A DNA stretch of 64,000 nucleotides from NCBI RefSeq assembly GCF_015680705.1, contig NZ_JADNYP010000001.1, positions 62,001-126,000 on the forward strand. The letters are read 5' to 3'. Positions 17,762 through 27,956 of the stretch are shown here, in pieces. Each line of letters opens with the position of its first letter. The first letter of the stretch is position 1. The notes under the pieces were generated by a model, which was given only the letters and a program-made list of their open reading frames with translations, ran no database searches and had not been told where the DNA came from. The position numbers and the translations under genes are program-made. Source of the DNA: Pseudomonas fulva (lineage in GTDB: Bacteria > Pseudomonadota > Gammaproteobacteria > Pseudomonadales > Pseudomonadaceae).

Positions 17762-19255
17762 ATGACCGATTCATTGCGCGACACCCAGGCCCAATCGCCG
17801 GCGGTGCACGAACCGAGCGAGTTCGCCGCCCTGCTGATGCAGGAATTCAAGCCCAAGACCGAGCGTGCCCGCGAAGCGGTCGAAAGCGCCGTGCGCACCC
17901 TCGCCGAACAGGCCTTGGCACAGACCAGCCTGGTGTCCGATGACGCCATCGGCTCGATCGAGCAGATCATCGCCGCGATCGATGCCAAGCTCACCGCCCA
18001 GGTCAACCAGGTGATCCACCACCCGGACTTCCAGCAGCTGGAAAGCGCCTGGCGCGGCCTGCACTACCTGGTCAACAACACCGAAAGCGACGAGCAGCTG
18101 AAGATCCGCGTGCTCAACGTTTCCAAGAACGACCTGCACAAGACCCTGAAGAAGTTCAAGGGCACCGCCTGGGATCAGAGCCCGGTGTTCAAGAAGCTCT
18201 ACGAGGAGGAATACGGGCAGTTCGGCGGCGAGCCCTACGGCTGCCTGGTCGGCGACTACTATTTCGACCAGTCGCCGCCGGACGTGGAACTGCTGGGCGA
18301 GCTGTCGAAGATCTGCGCGGCCATGCATGCGCCGTTCATCGCCGCTGCCTCGCCGACGGTCATGGGCATGGGTTCCTGGCAGGAGCTGTCCAACCCGCGT
18401 GACCTGAGCAAGATCTTCACCACCCCGGAATACGCCGGCTGGCGCTCGCTGCGCGAATCGGAAGACTCGCGCTACATCGGCCTGACCATGCCGCGCTTCC
18501 TGGCGCGCCTGCCCTACGGCGCCAAGACCGACCCGGTGGAAGCCTTTGCCTTCGAAGAAGACACCGACGGCGCCGACAGCAGCAAGTACACCTGGGCCAA
18601 CGCCGCCTACGCCATGGCGGTGAACATTAACCGCTCGTTCAAGTACTACGGCTGGTGTTCGCGCATCCGCGGCGTCGAATCCGGTGGCCAGGTGCAGGGC
18701 CTGCCCGCGCACACCTTCCCGACCGACGACGGCGGCGTGGACATGAAATGCCCGACGGAAATCGCTATTTCCGATCGCCGCGAGGCTGAGCTGGCCAAGA
18801 ACGGCTTCATGCCGCTGCTGCACAAGAAGAACACCGACTTCGCTGCCTTCATCGGCGCCCAGTCGCTGCAGAAGCCGGCCGAATACGACGACCCGGACGC
18901 CACCGCCAACGCCAACCTGGCGGCGCGCCTGCCATACCTGTTCGCCACCTGTCGCTTCGCCCACTACCTCAAGTGCATCGTTCGCGACAAGATCGGCTCG
19001 TTCAAGGAAAAGGACGAGATGCAGCGCTGGTTGCAGGACTGGATCCTCAACTATGTCGACGGCGACCCGGCCCACTCCACCGAGACCACCAAGGCCCAGC
19101 ACCCGCTGGCCGCCGCTGAAGTGGTGGTCGAGGACGTCGAAGGCAACCCTGGCTACTACAACTCGCGCTTCTACCTGCGCCCGCACTATCAGCTCGAAGG
19201 GCTGACCGTGTCGCTGCGCCTGGTAGCGAAGCTGCCTTCGGCCAAGGGCGCCTGA
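17762..19255 (+). CDS. tssC: TssC (VipB), T6SS contractile sheath large subunit
   Basis: A 497-residue sheath subunit. Conserved features include HPDFQQLESAWRGLHYLV near residue 90, RFLARLPYG, and the C-terminal NPGYYNSRFYLRPHYQLEG. TssC packs with TssB around the Hcp tube, and contraction drives the spike into the target. The start ATG 17762 lies behind GAGGAG. A strong GC hairpin follows the stop at once. Confidence 0.97.
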   Translation: MTDSLRDTQAQSPAVHEPSEFAALLMQEFKPKTERAREAVESAVRTLAEQALAQTSLVSDDAIGSIEQIIAAIDAKLTAQVNQVIHHPDFQQLESAWRGLHYLVNNTESDEQLKIRVLNVSKNDLHKTLKKFKGTAWDQSPVFKKLYEEEYGQFGGEPYGCLVGDYYFDQSPPDVELLGELSKICAAMHAPFIAAASPTVMGMGSWQELSNPRDLSKIFTTPEYAGWRSLRESEDSRYIGLTMPRFLARLPYGAKTDPVEAFAFEEDTDGADSSKYTWANAAYAMAVNINRSFKYYGWCSRIRGVESGGQVQGLPAHTFPTDDGGVDMKCPTEIAISDRREAELAKNGFMPLLHKKNTDFAAFIGAQSLQKPAEYDDPDATANANLAARLPYLFATCRFAHYLKCIVRDKIGSFKEKDEMQRWLQDWILNYVDGDPAHSTETTKAQHPLAAAEVVVEDVEGNPGYYNSRFYLRPHYQLEGLTVSLRLVAKLPSAKGA

Positions 19256-19257
19256 TC

Positions 19258-19280
19258 ATCGCGGGGCCCGGCCCCGCGAT
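19258..19280 (+). terminator. Perfect 10-bp GC hairpin between tssC and hcp
   Basis: ATCGCGGGGC, loop CCG and GCCCCGCGAT form a perfect stem 3 bp after the tssC stop. No U-tract follows, so it is a partial terminator or an mRNA-protecting hairpin rather than a classical terminator. Confidence 0.55.
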
Positions 19281-19322
19281 TCCCATCCCAATCGCTAACC
19301 GCCGCACCATCGCGAGGACATC

Positions 19323-19811
19323 ATGGCTGTAGACATTTTCATCAAGATTGGCGACATCAAGGGCGAGTCGCACGACAAGACCCACAAGGACGAGATCGAC
19401 GTGCTGAACTGGAGCTGGGGCATGTCCCAGTCTGGCAACATGCACACCGGCAGCGGCGGCGGCTCCGGCAAGGTCAACATCCAGGACCTGTCGATCACCA
19501 AGTACATCGACAAGTCCAGCCCCAACCTGATGGCCCACTGCTCGAGCGGCAAGCACATCGACAAGGTCAAGCTGACCGTGCGCAAGGCCGGTGGCGAAAG
19601 CCAGGTCGAGTACCTGATCATCAACCTCGAGGAAGTGATCATCAGCTCCCTGAGCACTGGCGGCTCGGGCAGCGACGACCGCCTCACCGAGAACGTCACC
19701 CTCAACTTCGCCAAGGTCACGGTCGACTATCAGCCGCAGAAGGCCGACGGCAGCAAGGAAGGTGGCCCGATCAAGTACGGCTGGAACATCCGCTCCAACG
19801 TCAAGATCTGA
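19323..19811 (+). CDS. hcp: Hcp, T6SS tail-tube protein (Hcp1 type)
   Basis: A 162-residue Hcp1-class protein with MAVDIFIKIGDIKGES at the N-terminus, the WSWGMSQSG loop, and the C-terminal beta-barrel end YGWNIRSNVKI. Hexameric rings form the expelled inner tube and can carry small effectors. The RBS GAGGA lies 5 nt before ATG. It is flanked by hairpins on both sides (19258-19280 and 19835-19864), consistent with separate or higher abundance of the hcp mRNA. No effector domain is fused. Confidence 0.97.
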   Translation: MAVDIFIKIGDIKGESHDKTHKDEIDVLNWSWGMSQSGNMHTGSGGGSGKVNIQDLSITKYIDKSSPNLMAHCSSGKHIDKVKLTVRKAGGESQVEYLIINLEEVIISSLSTGGSGSDDRLTENVTLNFAKVTVDYQPQKADGSKEGGPIKYGWNIRSNVKI

Positions 19812-19834
19812 TCCACCGCGCCCAGGCCATGACG

Positions 19835-19864
19835 CCGCTCCCGCATCCGTCCATGCAGGAGCGG
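19835..19864 (+). terminator. Interrupted hairpin downstream of hcp
   Basis: CCGCTCC/GGAGCGG (7 bp), one mismatch, then GCAT/ATGC (4 bp) around a 6-nt loop, about 25 bp after the hcp stop. No long U-tract follows. It is a likely attenuator or RNA-stabilising element before tssE. Confidence 0.5.
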
Positions 19865-19946
19865 TTGCCACCGCGGCGCCGGACCGGCCGCGATGGACCG
19901 CACAGCGGCCCCAAGACCAACCACCACCCCAAAGGACCTACCCCGC

Positions 19947-20462
19947 ATGGTAGCCGACATCGCCAACCGCGACCGCCTGCAACCGTCGCTGCTGGACCGT
20001 CTGATCGATGACGAGCCTGGCAACCTGCGAGAGTCTGCGGACAAGCGCGTGCTGTCATTGCAGCAGCTCAAGGCCTCGGTCCTGCGCGACCTGACCTGGC
20101 TGCTCAACACCACCTCGCTGCTCGATGCCGAGGCGACGGCGCGGATGCCGGCCGGCACTTCGGTGCTCAACTACGGCCTGCCGGCACTGGCCGGCAACAG
20201 CGCCTCGAACATCGATCCGACGGCCCTGGCACGGATCATCCACCAGGCCATCGTCACCTATGAACCCCGCATTCTCGCCCATACCTTGCGGGTCAGGGCC
20301 CAGGCCGCGCCTGGCGAGATGAACGCCAATGCGCTGAGCTTCGAGATCGAAGGCGACCTCTGGGCCCAGCCAGCCGCGCTGCCCCTGCTGCTGCAGACCG
20401 ACCTGGACCTGGAGTCGGGGCATGTACGCGTGACCCCGGCCGAGCGCCGGAGACGCCCATGA
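19947..20462 (+). CDS. tssE: TssE, gp25/lysozyme-like T6SS baseplate protein
   Basis: A 171-residue baseplate protein of the phage gp25 family: [13 protein letters not shown] near the N-terminus, then [27 protein letters not shown] and the C-terminal [25 protein letters not shown]. With TssF and TssG it forms the baseplate wedge and helps start sheath polymerisation. The ATG at 19947 was chosen at the onset of conserved sequence, with AAAGGA upstream; an ATG at 19893 would add 18 low-complexity residues. The stop overlaps the tssF start. Confidence 0.92.
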   Translation: MVADIANRDRLQPSLLDRLIDDEPGNLRESADKRVLSLQQLKASVLRDLTWLLNTTSLLDAEATARMPAGTSVLNYGLPALAGNSASNIDPTALARIIHQAIVTYEPRILAHTLRVRAQAAPGEMNANALSFEIEGDLWAQPAALPLLLQTDLDLESGHVRVTPAERRRRP

Positions 20463-22321
20463 ACCCACGCCTGCTCGAGCTGTACAACCAGGAACTGCGG
20501 CACATCCGTGAAAGCGCCGCGGAATTCGCCCAGCAGTTCCCGAAGATCGCCGGGCGCCTGAGCTTGTCCGGCATCGAATGCGCCGACCCGTACGTGGAGC
20601 GTCTGCTCGAGGGCTTCGCCTATCTCACCGCACGGGTACAGCTCAAGCTCGACGCGCAATACCCGACCTTCACCCACAACCTGCTGGAAATCGCCTACCC
20701 CCACTACCTGGCGCCCACCCCGTCGATGACCGTGGTGCAATTGCAGGCCGATCCGGACGAGGGTTCGCTCAGCGGCGGCTTCCGCCTGCCGCGCAACAGC
20801 GTGCTGCGGGCCAACCTGGGCCGCGACTCGCAGACCCCGTGCGAATTCCGCAGCAGCCAGGAGGTCACCCTGTGGCCGCTGCAGGTGGCGCGCGCAGAGT
20901 ACTTCGGCAACCCAGGCGCGGTGCTCGGTCGCCTGGCCGCCAGCGAGCCGCGAGCCCGGGCGGCCTTGCGGCTGAGCTTGCGCAGCGGTGCCGAGATGCC
21001 CTTCGACAGCCTGGCGCTGGAACACCTGCCGCTGTACCTCAACGGTACTGGCGAAACCCCCTTCCGCCTCTATGAACAGCTGCTGGGCAGTGCCTGCGCG
21101 GTGTTTGTCCGTCAGCCGGGCAGCGCCTGGGTAGAGCGCATCCCGGTCGAACAGGCCTTGCGCCCGCTCGGTTTCGATGACCGCGAAGCCGCGCTGCCAG
21201 TGGTGCCCCAGGCGTTCCAGGGCTACCGGCTGCTGCAGGAATACTTCGCCTTGCCACAGCGCTTCCTGTTCGTCGACTTCGCCGGGCTAGGTCCGGCCGT
21301 CCGGCGTTGCGATGGCTGTGAACTGGAAGTGATCGTGCTCTTCGAGCGTCATGACCCGAGCCTTGAAAGCAGCGTCGGGGCCGCTCAGTTCGTGCCTTTC
21401 TGCACTCCGGCGATCAACCTGTTCCCGCGCCGGGTCGACCGCATCCATCTGACCGACAAGGTCAACGAACATCACGTGATCGCCGACCGCACGCGACCTT
21501 GCGACTTCGAGATCCACTCGCTGCAGGAGGTCCGTGGACATGGGACTGGGGTCGAGCAGGCCTTCCTGCCGTTCTATGCCGTACGCGACCCTTCGCGCTA
21601 TGGCCGTGACCAGGCCTACTACATCGTGCGGCGCGAGCCACGGGTACTGTCCAGCGAGCAGCGACGCAACGGTACCCGCTCGAGCTACATGGGGAGCGAA
21701 ACCTTCGTCAGCCTGGTGGACGGCCAACAGGCACCCTACCGTCACGAGCTGCGCCAGCTGGGCATCAGTGCCCTGTGCAGCAACCGCGACTTGCCGTTGT
21801 TCATGACCGTGGGCGACGCACGCAGCGACTTCAGCCTGGCCGACAGTGCCCCGGTATCGGCCGTGCGCTGCCTGGCCGGCCCTAGCCGGCCACGCCCCAG
21901 CCATGCCCATGACCAGCGGGCCTGGCGCCTGATCAGCCAATTGTCGTTGAACTACCTGTCGCTGACCGAACAGGGCCAGGGCGCCGCCGCCTTGCGCGAA
22001 CTGCTGCGCCTGTATGGCGACAGCCACGACAGCGCTCTGCACTTGCAGATCGACGGCCTGCGCCAGGTGTCGAGCAGGCCCTGCACGCGGCGTCTGCCGA
22101 TGCCGGGACCGATCGTCTTCGGTCGCGGCCTGGAAATCACCCTGGAGTTCGACGAGAACGCTTTTCGCGGCACCGGGGTGTTTCTGCTCGGCGCGGTGTT
22201 CGAACGTTTCCTGACCCGTTACGTGTCCATCAACAGCTTCACCGAAACCGTGCTGCGCACCACCGAGCGCGGCGAGATCATGCGATGGAAAGCCAAGCCC
22301 GGACGCCGACCGACCCTGTGA
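20459..22321 (+). CDS. tssF: TssF, T6SS baseplate wedge protein
   Basis: A 620-residue TssF with the characteristic opening [19 protein letters not shown], then [10 protein letters not shown] and [18 protein letters not shown]. It binds TssG (2:1) in the baseplate wedge. The start overlaps the tssE stop (ATGA), and tssG begins 37 bp before its end. Confidence 0.95.
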   Translation: MNPRLLELYNQELRHIRESAAEFAQQFPKIAGRLSLSGIECADPYVERLLEGFAYLTARVQLKLDAQYPTFTHNLLEIAYPHYLAPTPSMTVVQLQADPDEGSLSGGFRLPRNSVLRANLGRDSQTPCEFRSSQEVTLWPLQVARAEYFGNPGAVLGRLAASEPRARAALRLSLRSGAEMPFDSLALEHLPLYLNGTGETPFRLYEQLLGSACAVFVRQPGSAWVERIPVEQALRPLGFDDREAALPVVPQAFQGYRLLQEYFALPQRFLFVDFAGLGPAVRRCDGCELEVIVLFERHDPSLESSVGAAQFVPFCTPAINLFPRRVDRIHLTDKVNEHHVIADRTRPCDFEIHSLQEVRGHGTGVEQAFLPFYAVRDPSRYGRDQAYYIVRREPRVLSSEQRRNGTRSSYMGSETFVSLVDGQQAPYRHELRQLGISALCSNRDLPLFMTVGDARSDFSLADSAPVSAVRCLAGPSRPRPSHAHDQRAWRLISQLSLNYLSLTEQGQGAAALRELLRLYGDSHDSALHLQIDGLRQVSSRPCTRRLPMPGPIVFGRGLEITLEFDENAFRGTGVFLLGAVFERFLTRYVSINSFTETVLRTTERGEIMRWKAKPGRRPTL

Positions 22322-23328
22322 ACACACTCGAGGCCATGCAGGCCGAGCCTTGGGCGTACGACTTCTTCCAGGCGCTGCGTCGCCTGGAGGCCGAACACCC
22401 GCACCTGCCACGCTTCGGCCATGCCTTGCGCCTGGCCGACGAGCCGGTGCGCCTGGGCCAGCGCCTGGATTGTGGCTTCGCTCCGGCGGCCCTGGCCTCG
22501 GTGACGGCCAGTGACAGCGGCCCGGCGCGCCTGGAGCAGTTCTTCTTCGGCCTGAGCGGCCCCAACGGCCCGCTGCCGCTGCACCTGACCGAACACCTGC
22601 GTGAACGTCAGCGCAACAACGCCGACCATGCCGGCAAGCGTTTTCTCGACATTTTCCATCATCGCCTGCTGAGCCTGTTCTACCGCGCCTGGGCCGAGGC
22701 CCGGCCAACCGCCAGCCACGACCGCCCCGGCGATGACTACTGGGCGGCACGCCTGGCCGCGCTCAGCGGCCGTGGCCAGCCCGAGCTGCAGGGCCAGGGG
22801 CCACTGGCGGACACGGCGAAACTGCACTTTTCCGGCCACCTGGCCGCCCAGACCCGCTATCCGGACGGGCTATGCAGCATCCTCGCGGATTATTTCGGCG
22901 TGCCCGTGGCCCTGGAGGAGTATGTCGGCCAATGGCTCGAGCTGCCTGAGCGCAGCCAGCTCGGCGTACGCGCCAACCGCCTGGGTGTCGACCTGTGCCT
23001 GGGCCGGCATGTGTGGGATCGCCAGCACAAGTTCCGCCTGTGCCTGGGCCCACTCAGCCTCGACCAGTATCACGCCCTGTTGCCCGGCAACGCGGCGTTC
23101 GCCGAGCTGGCCGCCTGGGTCGCCGAATGCCAGGGCCACGAACTGGACTGGGAGCTCAACCTGATCCTGGCCAATGACCAGGTTCCGGCCCTGCGGCTCG
23201 ATGCCGGTCGGCGCCTGGGTTTCGATACCTGGCTCGGCCGTCCTGCGCACGATGCCAAGGATCTCAAGCTCGCCCGCTACTACGCCGAGCCGTCCGCCTC
23301 TACCCCAAGGAACCCTGAACATGAGTGA
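22285..23328 (+). CDS. tssG: TssG, T6SS baseplate wedge protein
   Basis: A 347-residue TssG with the family motif PWAYDFFQALRRLE near residue 22, FFGLSGPNGPLPLHLTEH, and C-terminal YDAxLG-like sequence (GFDTWLGRPAHDA). The start at 22285 overlaps tssF by 37 bp; ATG 22336 is a possible shorter start. It overlaps the clpV start by 8 bp. Confidence 0.93.
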   Translation: MESQARTPTDPVNTLEAMQAEPWAYDFFQALRRLEAEHPHLPRFGHALRLADEPVRLGQRLDCGFAPAALASVTASDSGPARLEQFFFGLSGPNGPLPLHLTEHLRERQRNNADHAGKRFLDIFHHRLLSLFYRAWAEARPTASHDRPGDDYWAARLAALSGRGQPELQGQGPLADTAKLHFSGHLAAQTRYPDGLCSILADYFGVPVALEEYVGQWLELPERSQLGVRANRLGVDLCLGRHVWDRQHKFRLCLGPLSLDQYHALLPGNAAFAELAAWVAECQGHELDWELNLILANDQVPALRLDAGRRLGFDTWLGRPAHDAKDLKLARYYAEPSASTPRNPEHE

Positions 23329-25993
23329 AATCAGCCGCGCCGCGCTGTTCGGCAAACTCAACAGCCTGGCCTACAAGGCCATCGAAGCCGCCACCGTGTT
23401 CTGCAAGCTGCGCGGCAATCCCTATGTCGAGCTGGCGCACTGGCTGCACCAGCTGCTGCAATTGCCTGACAGCGACCTGCACCGTGTGGTGCGCCAGTTC
23501 GAAATCGAGCCGGCGCGCCTGGCGCGCGACCTGACCGATGCGTTGGATCGACTGCCACGCGGCTCGTCCTCCATCACCGACCTGTCTTCGCAGGTCGAGG
23601 ACGCCGTGGAGCGCGGCTGGGTCTACGGTAGCCTGATGTTCGGCCAGCACCAGGTCCGTACGGGCTTCCTGCTGATCGGCATGCTCAAGACGCCAAGCCT
23701 GCGCAACGCCTTGCTGGGGCTTTCCGGCGAATTCGCCAAGCTCAAGGTCGATGCCTTGAGCGAGCAGTTCGAGCGCTACGTGGGCGACTCGCCGGAAAAC
23801 GGCTTGCTCGCCAGCGATGGTTTCGCCGCGGCCGAGCCTGGCCAAGCCAGTGGCGCGGTGGCGCCCGCGGCGCTGGGCAAGCAGGAGGCGCTCAAGCGGT
23901 TCACCGTGGACCTGACCGAACAGGCACGCAGCGGCCAGCTCGACCCCATCGTCGGTCGCGACGAGGAAATCCGCCAGCTGGTGGACATCCTCATGCGACG
24001 CCGGCAGAACAACCCGATCCTCACCGGCGAAGCCGGGGTCGGCAAGACCGCCGTGGTCGAAGGCTTCGCCTTGCGCATCGTCGCCGGCGACGTGCCGCCG
24101 GCGCTCAGGGATGTCGAGCTGCGCAGCCTGGATGTCGGCCTGCTGCAGGCCGGGGCCAGCATGAAAGGCGAGTTCGAGCAACGCCTGCGCCAGGTCATCG
24201 AAGATGTCCAGGCCTCGTCCAGGCCGATCATTCTGTTCATCGACGAGGCCCATACCCTGGTCGGCGCCGGTGGCGCGGCCGGCACCGGCGATGCCGCCAA
24301 TCTGCTCAAGCCAGCCCTGGCGCGTGGCAGCCTGCGTACCGTGGCGGCGACCACCTGGGCCGAGTACAAAAAGCACATCGAGAAGGATCCGGCGCTGACC
24401 CGACGCTTCCAGGTGGTGCAGGTCGCCGAGCCGGACGAGACCAAGGCCCTGCTGATGATGCGCGGGGTCGCCTCGACCATGGAGCAGCACCACCAGGTGC
24501 AGATCCTCGACGAAGCGCTCGAAGCGGCGGTACGGCTGTCGCACCGCTACATTCCGGCACGCCAGCTGCCAGACAAGTCGGTGAGCCTGCTCGACACCGC
24601 CTGCGCCCGCGTGGCCATCAGCCTGCACGCGGTGCCAGCCGAAGTGGACGACAGTCGTCGGCGTATCGAGGCGCTGGAGGTCGAGTTGCAGATCATCGCG
24701 CGCGAGACCGCCATCGGCGTGACTACCGAGCAGCGCCAGGCTCGCGCCGAAGCGCTGCTGGCCGAGGAGCGCGCACGTCTGGCCAGCCTGGAGACTCGCT
24801 GGGCAGAGGAAAAGGCTCTGGTCGACCAACTGCTGGCGACTCGGGCGCAGTTGCGCGAGCAGCTCGGCGCGGTCGATCGACCGGCCGGCGAGGACGCCCA
24901 CCCACCACGGGCCAAGCTCATCGAGTTGCAACGGCGCCTGGCCAGCTTGCAAGGCGAAGATCCCTTGATCCTGCCGACCGTGGACTATCAGGCGGTGGCG
25001 TCGGTGGTCGCCGACTGGACCGGCATCCCGGTGGGCCGCATGGCGCGCAACGAGATCGAGACGGTGCTGAGCCTCGACACTCACCTGGCCAAGCGCATCA
25101 TCGGCCAGGATCACGCCCTGCGCATGATCGCCAAGCGCATCCAGACCTCCCGAGCCGGCCTGGACAATCCGAACAAGCCGATCGGCGTGTTCATGCTCGC
25201 CGGCACTTCCGGCGTAGGCAAGACCGAAACCGCGCTGGCACTGGCCGAGGTCCTCTATGGGGGCGAACAGAACCTGATCACCATCAACATGAGCGAGTTC
25301 CAGGAGGCCCACACGGTCTCTACCCTCAAGGGTGCGCCGCCTGGCTACGTGGGTTATGGCGAGGGCGGCGTGCTGACCGAGGCAGTGCGCCGGCGACCCT
25401 ACAGCGTGGTGCTGCTGGACGAGGTGGAGAAAGCCCACCCGGACGTGCATGAACTGTTCTTCCAGGTGTTCGACAAAGGCGTCATGGAGGATGGCGAAGG
25501 CCGACAGATCGATTTTCGCAATACCCTGATCCTGCTCACCACCAATGCCGGCACCGCGCTGATCGCCGATATCTGCAAGGATCCGCAGGCCCTGCCCGAG
25601 CCCGAGTCGGTCGCCAGCGCGCTGCGCAAGCCGCTGCTGGAGATCTTCCCACCGGCGCTGCTCGGGCGTCTGGTGACCATCCCCTACTACCCGCTCAGCG
25701 ACGCGATGCTCAAGGCCATCACTCGTTTGCAGCTCGAGCGCATTCGCGCGCGTGTCGAGAGCACCCACAAGGTGGGCCTGGCTTATGACGAGGCGGTCGT
25801 CGAGCTGATCGTCTCGCGCTGCACCGAGACCGAGAGCGGCGGACGCATGATCGATGCCATCCTCACCAATGGCCTGCTGCCGGACATGAGTCGCGAGTTC
25901 CTCACGCGCCTGCTCGAAGGCAAGCCGCTGGCGAGCGTGCGCATCAGCCGCCGTGACAACGACCTGCACTATGACTTCGGCACGCCCGACTGA
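23321..25993 (+). CDS. clpV: ClpV (TssH), AAA+ ATPase that recycles the T6SS sheath
   Basis: An 890-residue Clp/Hsp100-class protein. An N-domain (1-160) leads to AAA1 with Walker A GEAGVGKT (236-243), a coiled-coil middle domain (about 430-540), and AAA2 with Walker A GTSGVGKT (about 628-635) and Walker B VVLLDEVEKAHPD. ClpV disassembles contracted TssBC sheaths. The start ATG 23321 (MSEISRAALF) matches the family N-terminus. A longer frame upstream only overlaps tssG. Confidence 0.96.
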   Translation: MSEISRAALFGKLNSLAYKAIEAATVFCKLRGNPYVELAHWLHQLLQLPDSDLHRVVRQFEIEPARLARDLTDALDRLPRGSSSITDLSSQVEDAVERGWVYGSLMFGQHQVRTGFLLIGMLKTPSLRNALLGLSGEFAKLKVDALSEQFERYVGDSPENGLLASDGFAAAEPGQASGAVAPAALGKQEALKRFTVDLTEQARSGQLDPIVGRDEEIRQLVDILMRRRQNNPILTGEAGVGKTAVVEGFALRIVAGDVPPALRDVELRSLDVGLLQAGASMKGEFEQRLRQVIEDVQASSRPIILFIDEAHTLVGAGGAAGTGDAANLLKPALARGSLRTVAATTWAEYKKHIEKDPALTRRFQVVQVAEPDETKALLMMRGVASTMEQHHQVQILDEALEAAVRLSHRYIPARQLPDKSVSLLDTACARVAISLHAVPAEVDDSRRRIEALEVELQIIARETAIGVTTEQRQARAEALLAEERARLASLETRWAEEKALVDQLLATRAQLREQLGAVDRPAGEDAHPPRAKLIELQRRLASLQGEDPLILPTVDYQAVASVVADWTGIPVGRMARNEIETVLSLDTHLAKRIIGQDHALRMIAKRIQTSRAGLDNPNKPIGVFMLAGTSGVGKTETALALAEVLYGGEQNLITINMSEFQEAHTVSTLKGAPPGYVGYGEGGVLTEAVRRRPYSVVLLDEVEKAHPDVHELFFQVFDKGVMEDGEGRQIDFRNTLILLTTNAGTALIADICKDPQALPEPESVASALRKPLLEIFPPALLGRLVTIPYYPLSDAMLKAITRLQLERIRARVESTHKVGLAYDEAVVELIVSRCTETESGGRMIDAILTNGLLPDMSREFLTRLLEGKPLASVRISRRDNDLHYDFGTPD

Positions 25994-26004
25994 CGAGGCC
26001 TGAC

Positions 26005-27942
26005 ATGCTGTTCAAGCAATCCACGCGCCTGGCGCGGATCGACAGCCCGCTCGGAGCGGACGTGCTGATCCTGGCCGAGCTGGGCGGCAGCGACGAACTG
26101 GGCCGGCTGTTCGACTATCAGCTGCAGCTGACCAGCGCCGATCCGGCCATCGATCTCAACCAGCTGCTCGGCAAGCCGCTGAGCGTGGCGCTGCAGCTGG
26201 GGATGGGCACCTGGCGCTACTTCCACGGCATCGTCGCGCGTTGCAGCCAGTCGGTCGACCAGGGCCAGTTCGCCAGCTACCAGGTGACCTTGCGTCCCTG
26301 GCTGTGGCTGCTGACCCGGACCAGCGACTGCCGGATCTTCCAGCACCTGAGCGCGCCGCAGATCATCAAGCAGGTCTTTCGCGACTTGGGCTTCACCGAT
26401 TTCGAGGATGCCCTGGGCCGCAGCTACCGCGAACGCGAGTACTGCGTGCAATACCGCGAGACCAGCTTCGATTTCGTCAGTCGCCTGATGGAAGAAGAAG
26501 GCATCTACTATTTCTTCCGCCATGAACAGGAGCGTCACGTGCTGGTGCTGGCCGACGCCTATGCCGCGCATCACAAGGCGCCCGGCTACGAAGTCGTGCC
26601 CTACTACCCGCCGGACGGCCAGCACCGCGAACGTGACCATATCAACGACTGGTACCTGTCCCAGGAAGTGCAGCCCGGTGCGCTGGAGCTCAACGACTAC
26701 GACTTCCAGCGTCCCAGCGCGCGGATCGACGTGCGTTCGGTCATGCCACGTGCGCACCAGGCGGGCGACTACCCGCTGTTCGACTACCCAGGCGCCTACG
26801 AGCAGGCCGAGGATGGCGAGCACTACGCGCGTACCCGTCTGGAGGCCTTGCAGAGCCTGCACGAGCGCGTCGAGTTGCGTGGCAATGCGCGCGGCCTGGG
26901 CAGCGGCCACCTGTTCAGCCTGAGCGGATTCACCCGGGCGGACCAGAACCGTGAATACCTGGTCGTCGCGGCGCGCTACTACGTGCGCCAGGAACGCCTG
27001 GAAAGCGGTGCTGGCAGCGGCGCGCCCCAGTTCGAAAGCAACCTCAGCTGCATCGACGCACAACAGAGCTACCGCCCGGTCGCCAGCACCTTGCGACCCA
27101 TCGTCAAGGGGCCGCAGACCGCGGTAGTGGTCGGTCCCGCCGGCGAGGAAATCTGGACCGACCAGTATGGCCGGGTCAAGGTGCATTTCCACTGGGACCG
27201 GCATGACCAGTCCAACGAGAACAGCTCGTGCTGGATCCGTGTGTCCCAGGCTTGGGCCGGCAAGAACTGGGGCACGATGCAGATCCCGCGCATCGGCCAG
27301 GAAGTGATCGTCAGTTTCCTCGAAGGCGATCCGGACCGGCCGATCATCACCGGGCGCGTCTACAACGCCGAACAGAGCGTGCCCTACGAGTTGCCGGGCA
27401 ACGCTACGCAAAGCGGCATGAAAAGTCGCTCGAGCAAAGGCGGCAGCCCTGCCAACTTCAACGAAATCCGCATGGAAGACAAGAAAGGCGCCGAGCAGCT
27501 GTACCTGCATGCCGAGCGTGACATGGACACCGTCGTGGAACGGAACCAGAGCCTGGCCGTCGGCGCCAACCGTACCCAGACCGTCGGCCTGCTGGAAACC
27601 GTGATCATCGGCCAGGACCGCGTGCGCGCGGTGCGCCGCGACGATGTGCTGCTGGTCGGCGCGAGCAAGACCGACAGCGTCAGCACCAGCTACCTGATCG
27701 AGGCCGGGGAAAGCCTGCGCCTGGTCTGCGGCAAGAGCGTGATCGAGCTCAATGCCAGCGGCCAGATCAACCTCAGCTGCGTGCAGTTCAGCTTCCACGC
27801 CAGCGCCGATGGCCAGATCAATACCGACGGCACGCTCGACCTGAACGTGGGCGATGGCGCGCAGACCGGGCCCAACGCCCAGGGCGTGAAGGCGACCATC
27901 GACGGATCGGTCAAGGCGATCTTCTCCGAACCTGGCAAGTAA
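26005..27942 (+). CDS. vgrG: VgrG (TssI), T6SS spike protein without C-terminal effector domain
   Basis: A 645-residue VgrG. It has gp27-like domains (LFDYQLQLTSAD near residue 40; RPWLWLLTRTSDCRIFQ about 100; YCVQYRETSFDFVSRLMEEEGIYYFF split around residues 145-170) and the gp5-like OB region (DQYGRVKVHFHWDR, SQAWAGKNWGTMQIPRIGQEV). A DUF2345-like beta-needle tail follows. It ends soon after the needle, so it is a structural spike that probably carries the PAAR-Rhs protein encoded two genes downstream. Confidence 0.95.
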   Translation: MLFKQSTRLARIDSPLGADVLILAELGGSDELGRLFDYQLQLTSADPAIDLNQLLGKPLSVALQLGMGTWRYFHGIVARCSQSVDQGQFASYQVTLRPWLWLLTRTSDCRIFQHLSAPQIIKQVFRDLGFTDFEDALGRSYREREYCVQYRETSFDFVSRLMEEEGIYYFFRHEQERHVLVLADAYAAHHKAPGYEVVPYYPPDGQHRERDHINDWYLSQEVQPGALELNDYDFQRPSARIDVRSVMPRAHQAGDYPLFDYPGAYEQAEDGEHYARTRLEALQSLHERVELRGNARGLGSGHLFSLSGFTRADQNREYLVVAARYYVRQERLESGAGSGAPQFESNLSCIDAQQSYRPVASTLRPIVKGPQTAVVVGPAGEEIWTDQYGRVKVHFHWDRHDQSNENSSCWIRVSQAWAGKNWGTMQIPRIGQEVIVSFLEGDPDRPIITGRVYNAEQSVPYELPGNATQSGMKSRSSKGGSPANFNEIRMEDKKGAEQLYLHAERDMDTVVERNQSLAVGANRTQTVGLLETVIIGQDRVRAVRRDDVLLVGASKTDSVSTSYLIEAGESLRLVCGKSVIELNASGQINLSCVQFSFHASADGQINTDGTLDLNVGDGAQTGPNAQGVKATIDGSVKAIFSEPGK

Positions 27943-27956
27943 CGAGTCATTCACCC

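Noticed and set aside
23300..25969. 889-codon open frame antisense to clpV
   Set aside because: Shadow of a well-defined Hsp100 gene; composition rich in Gln/Leu/His without motifs.
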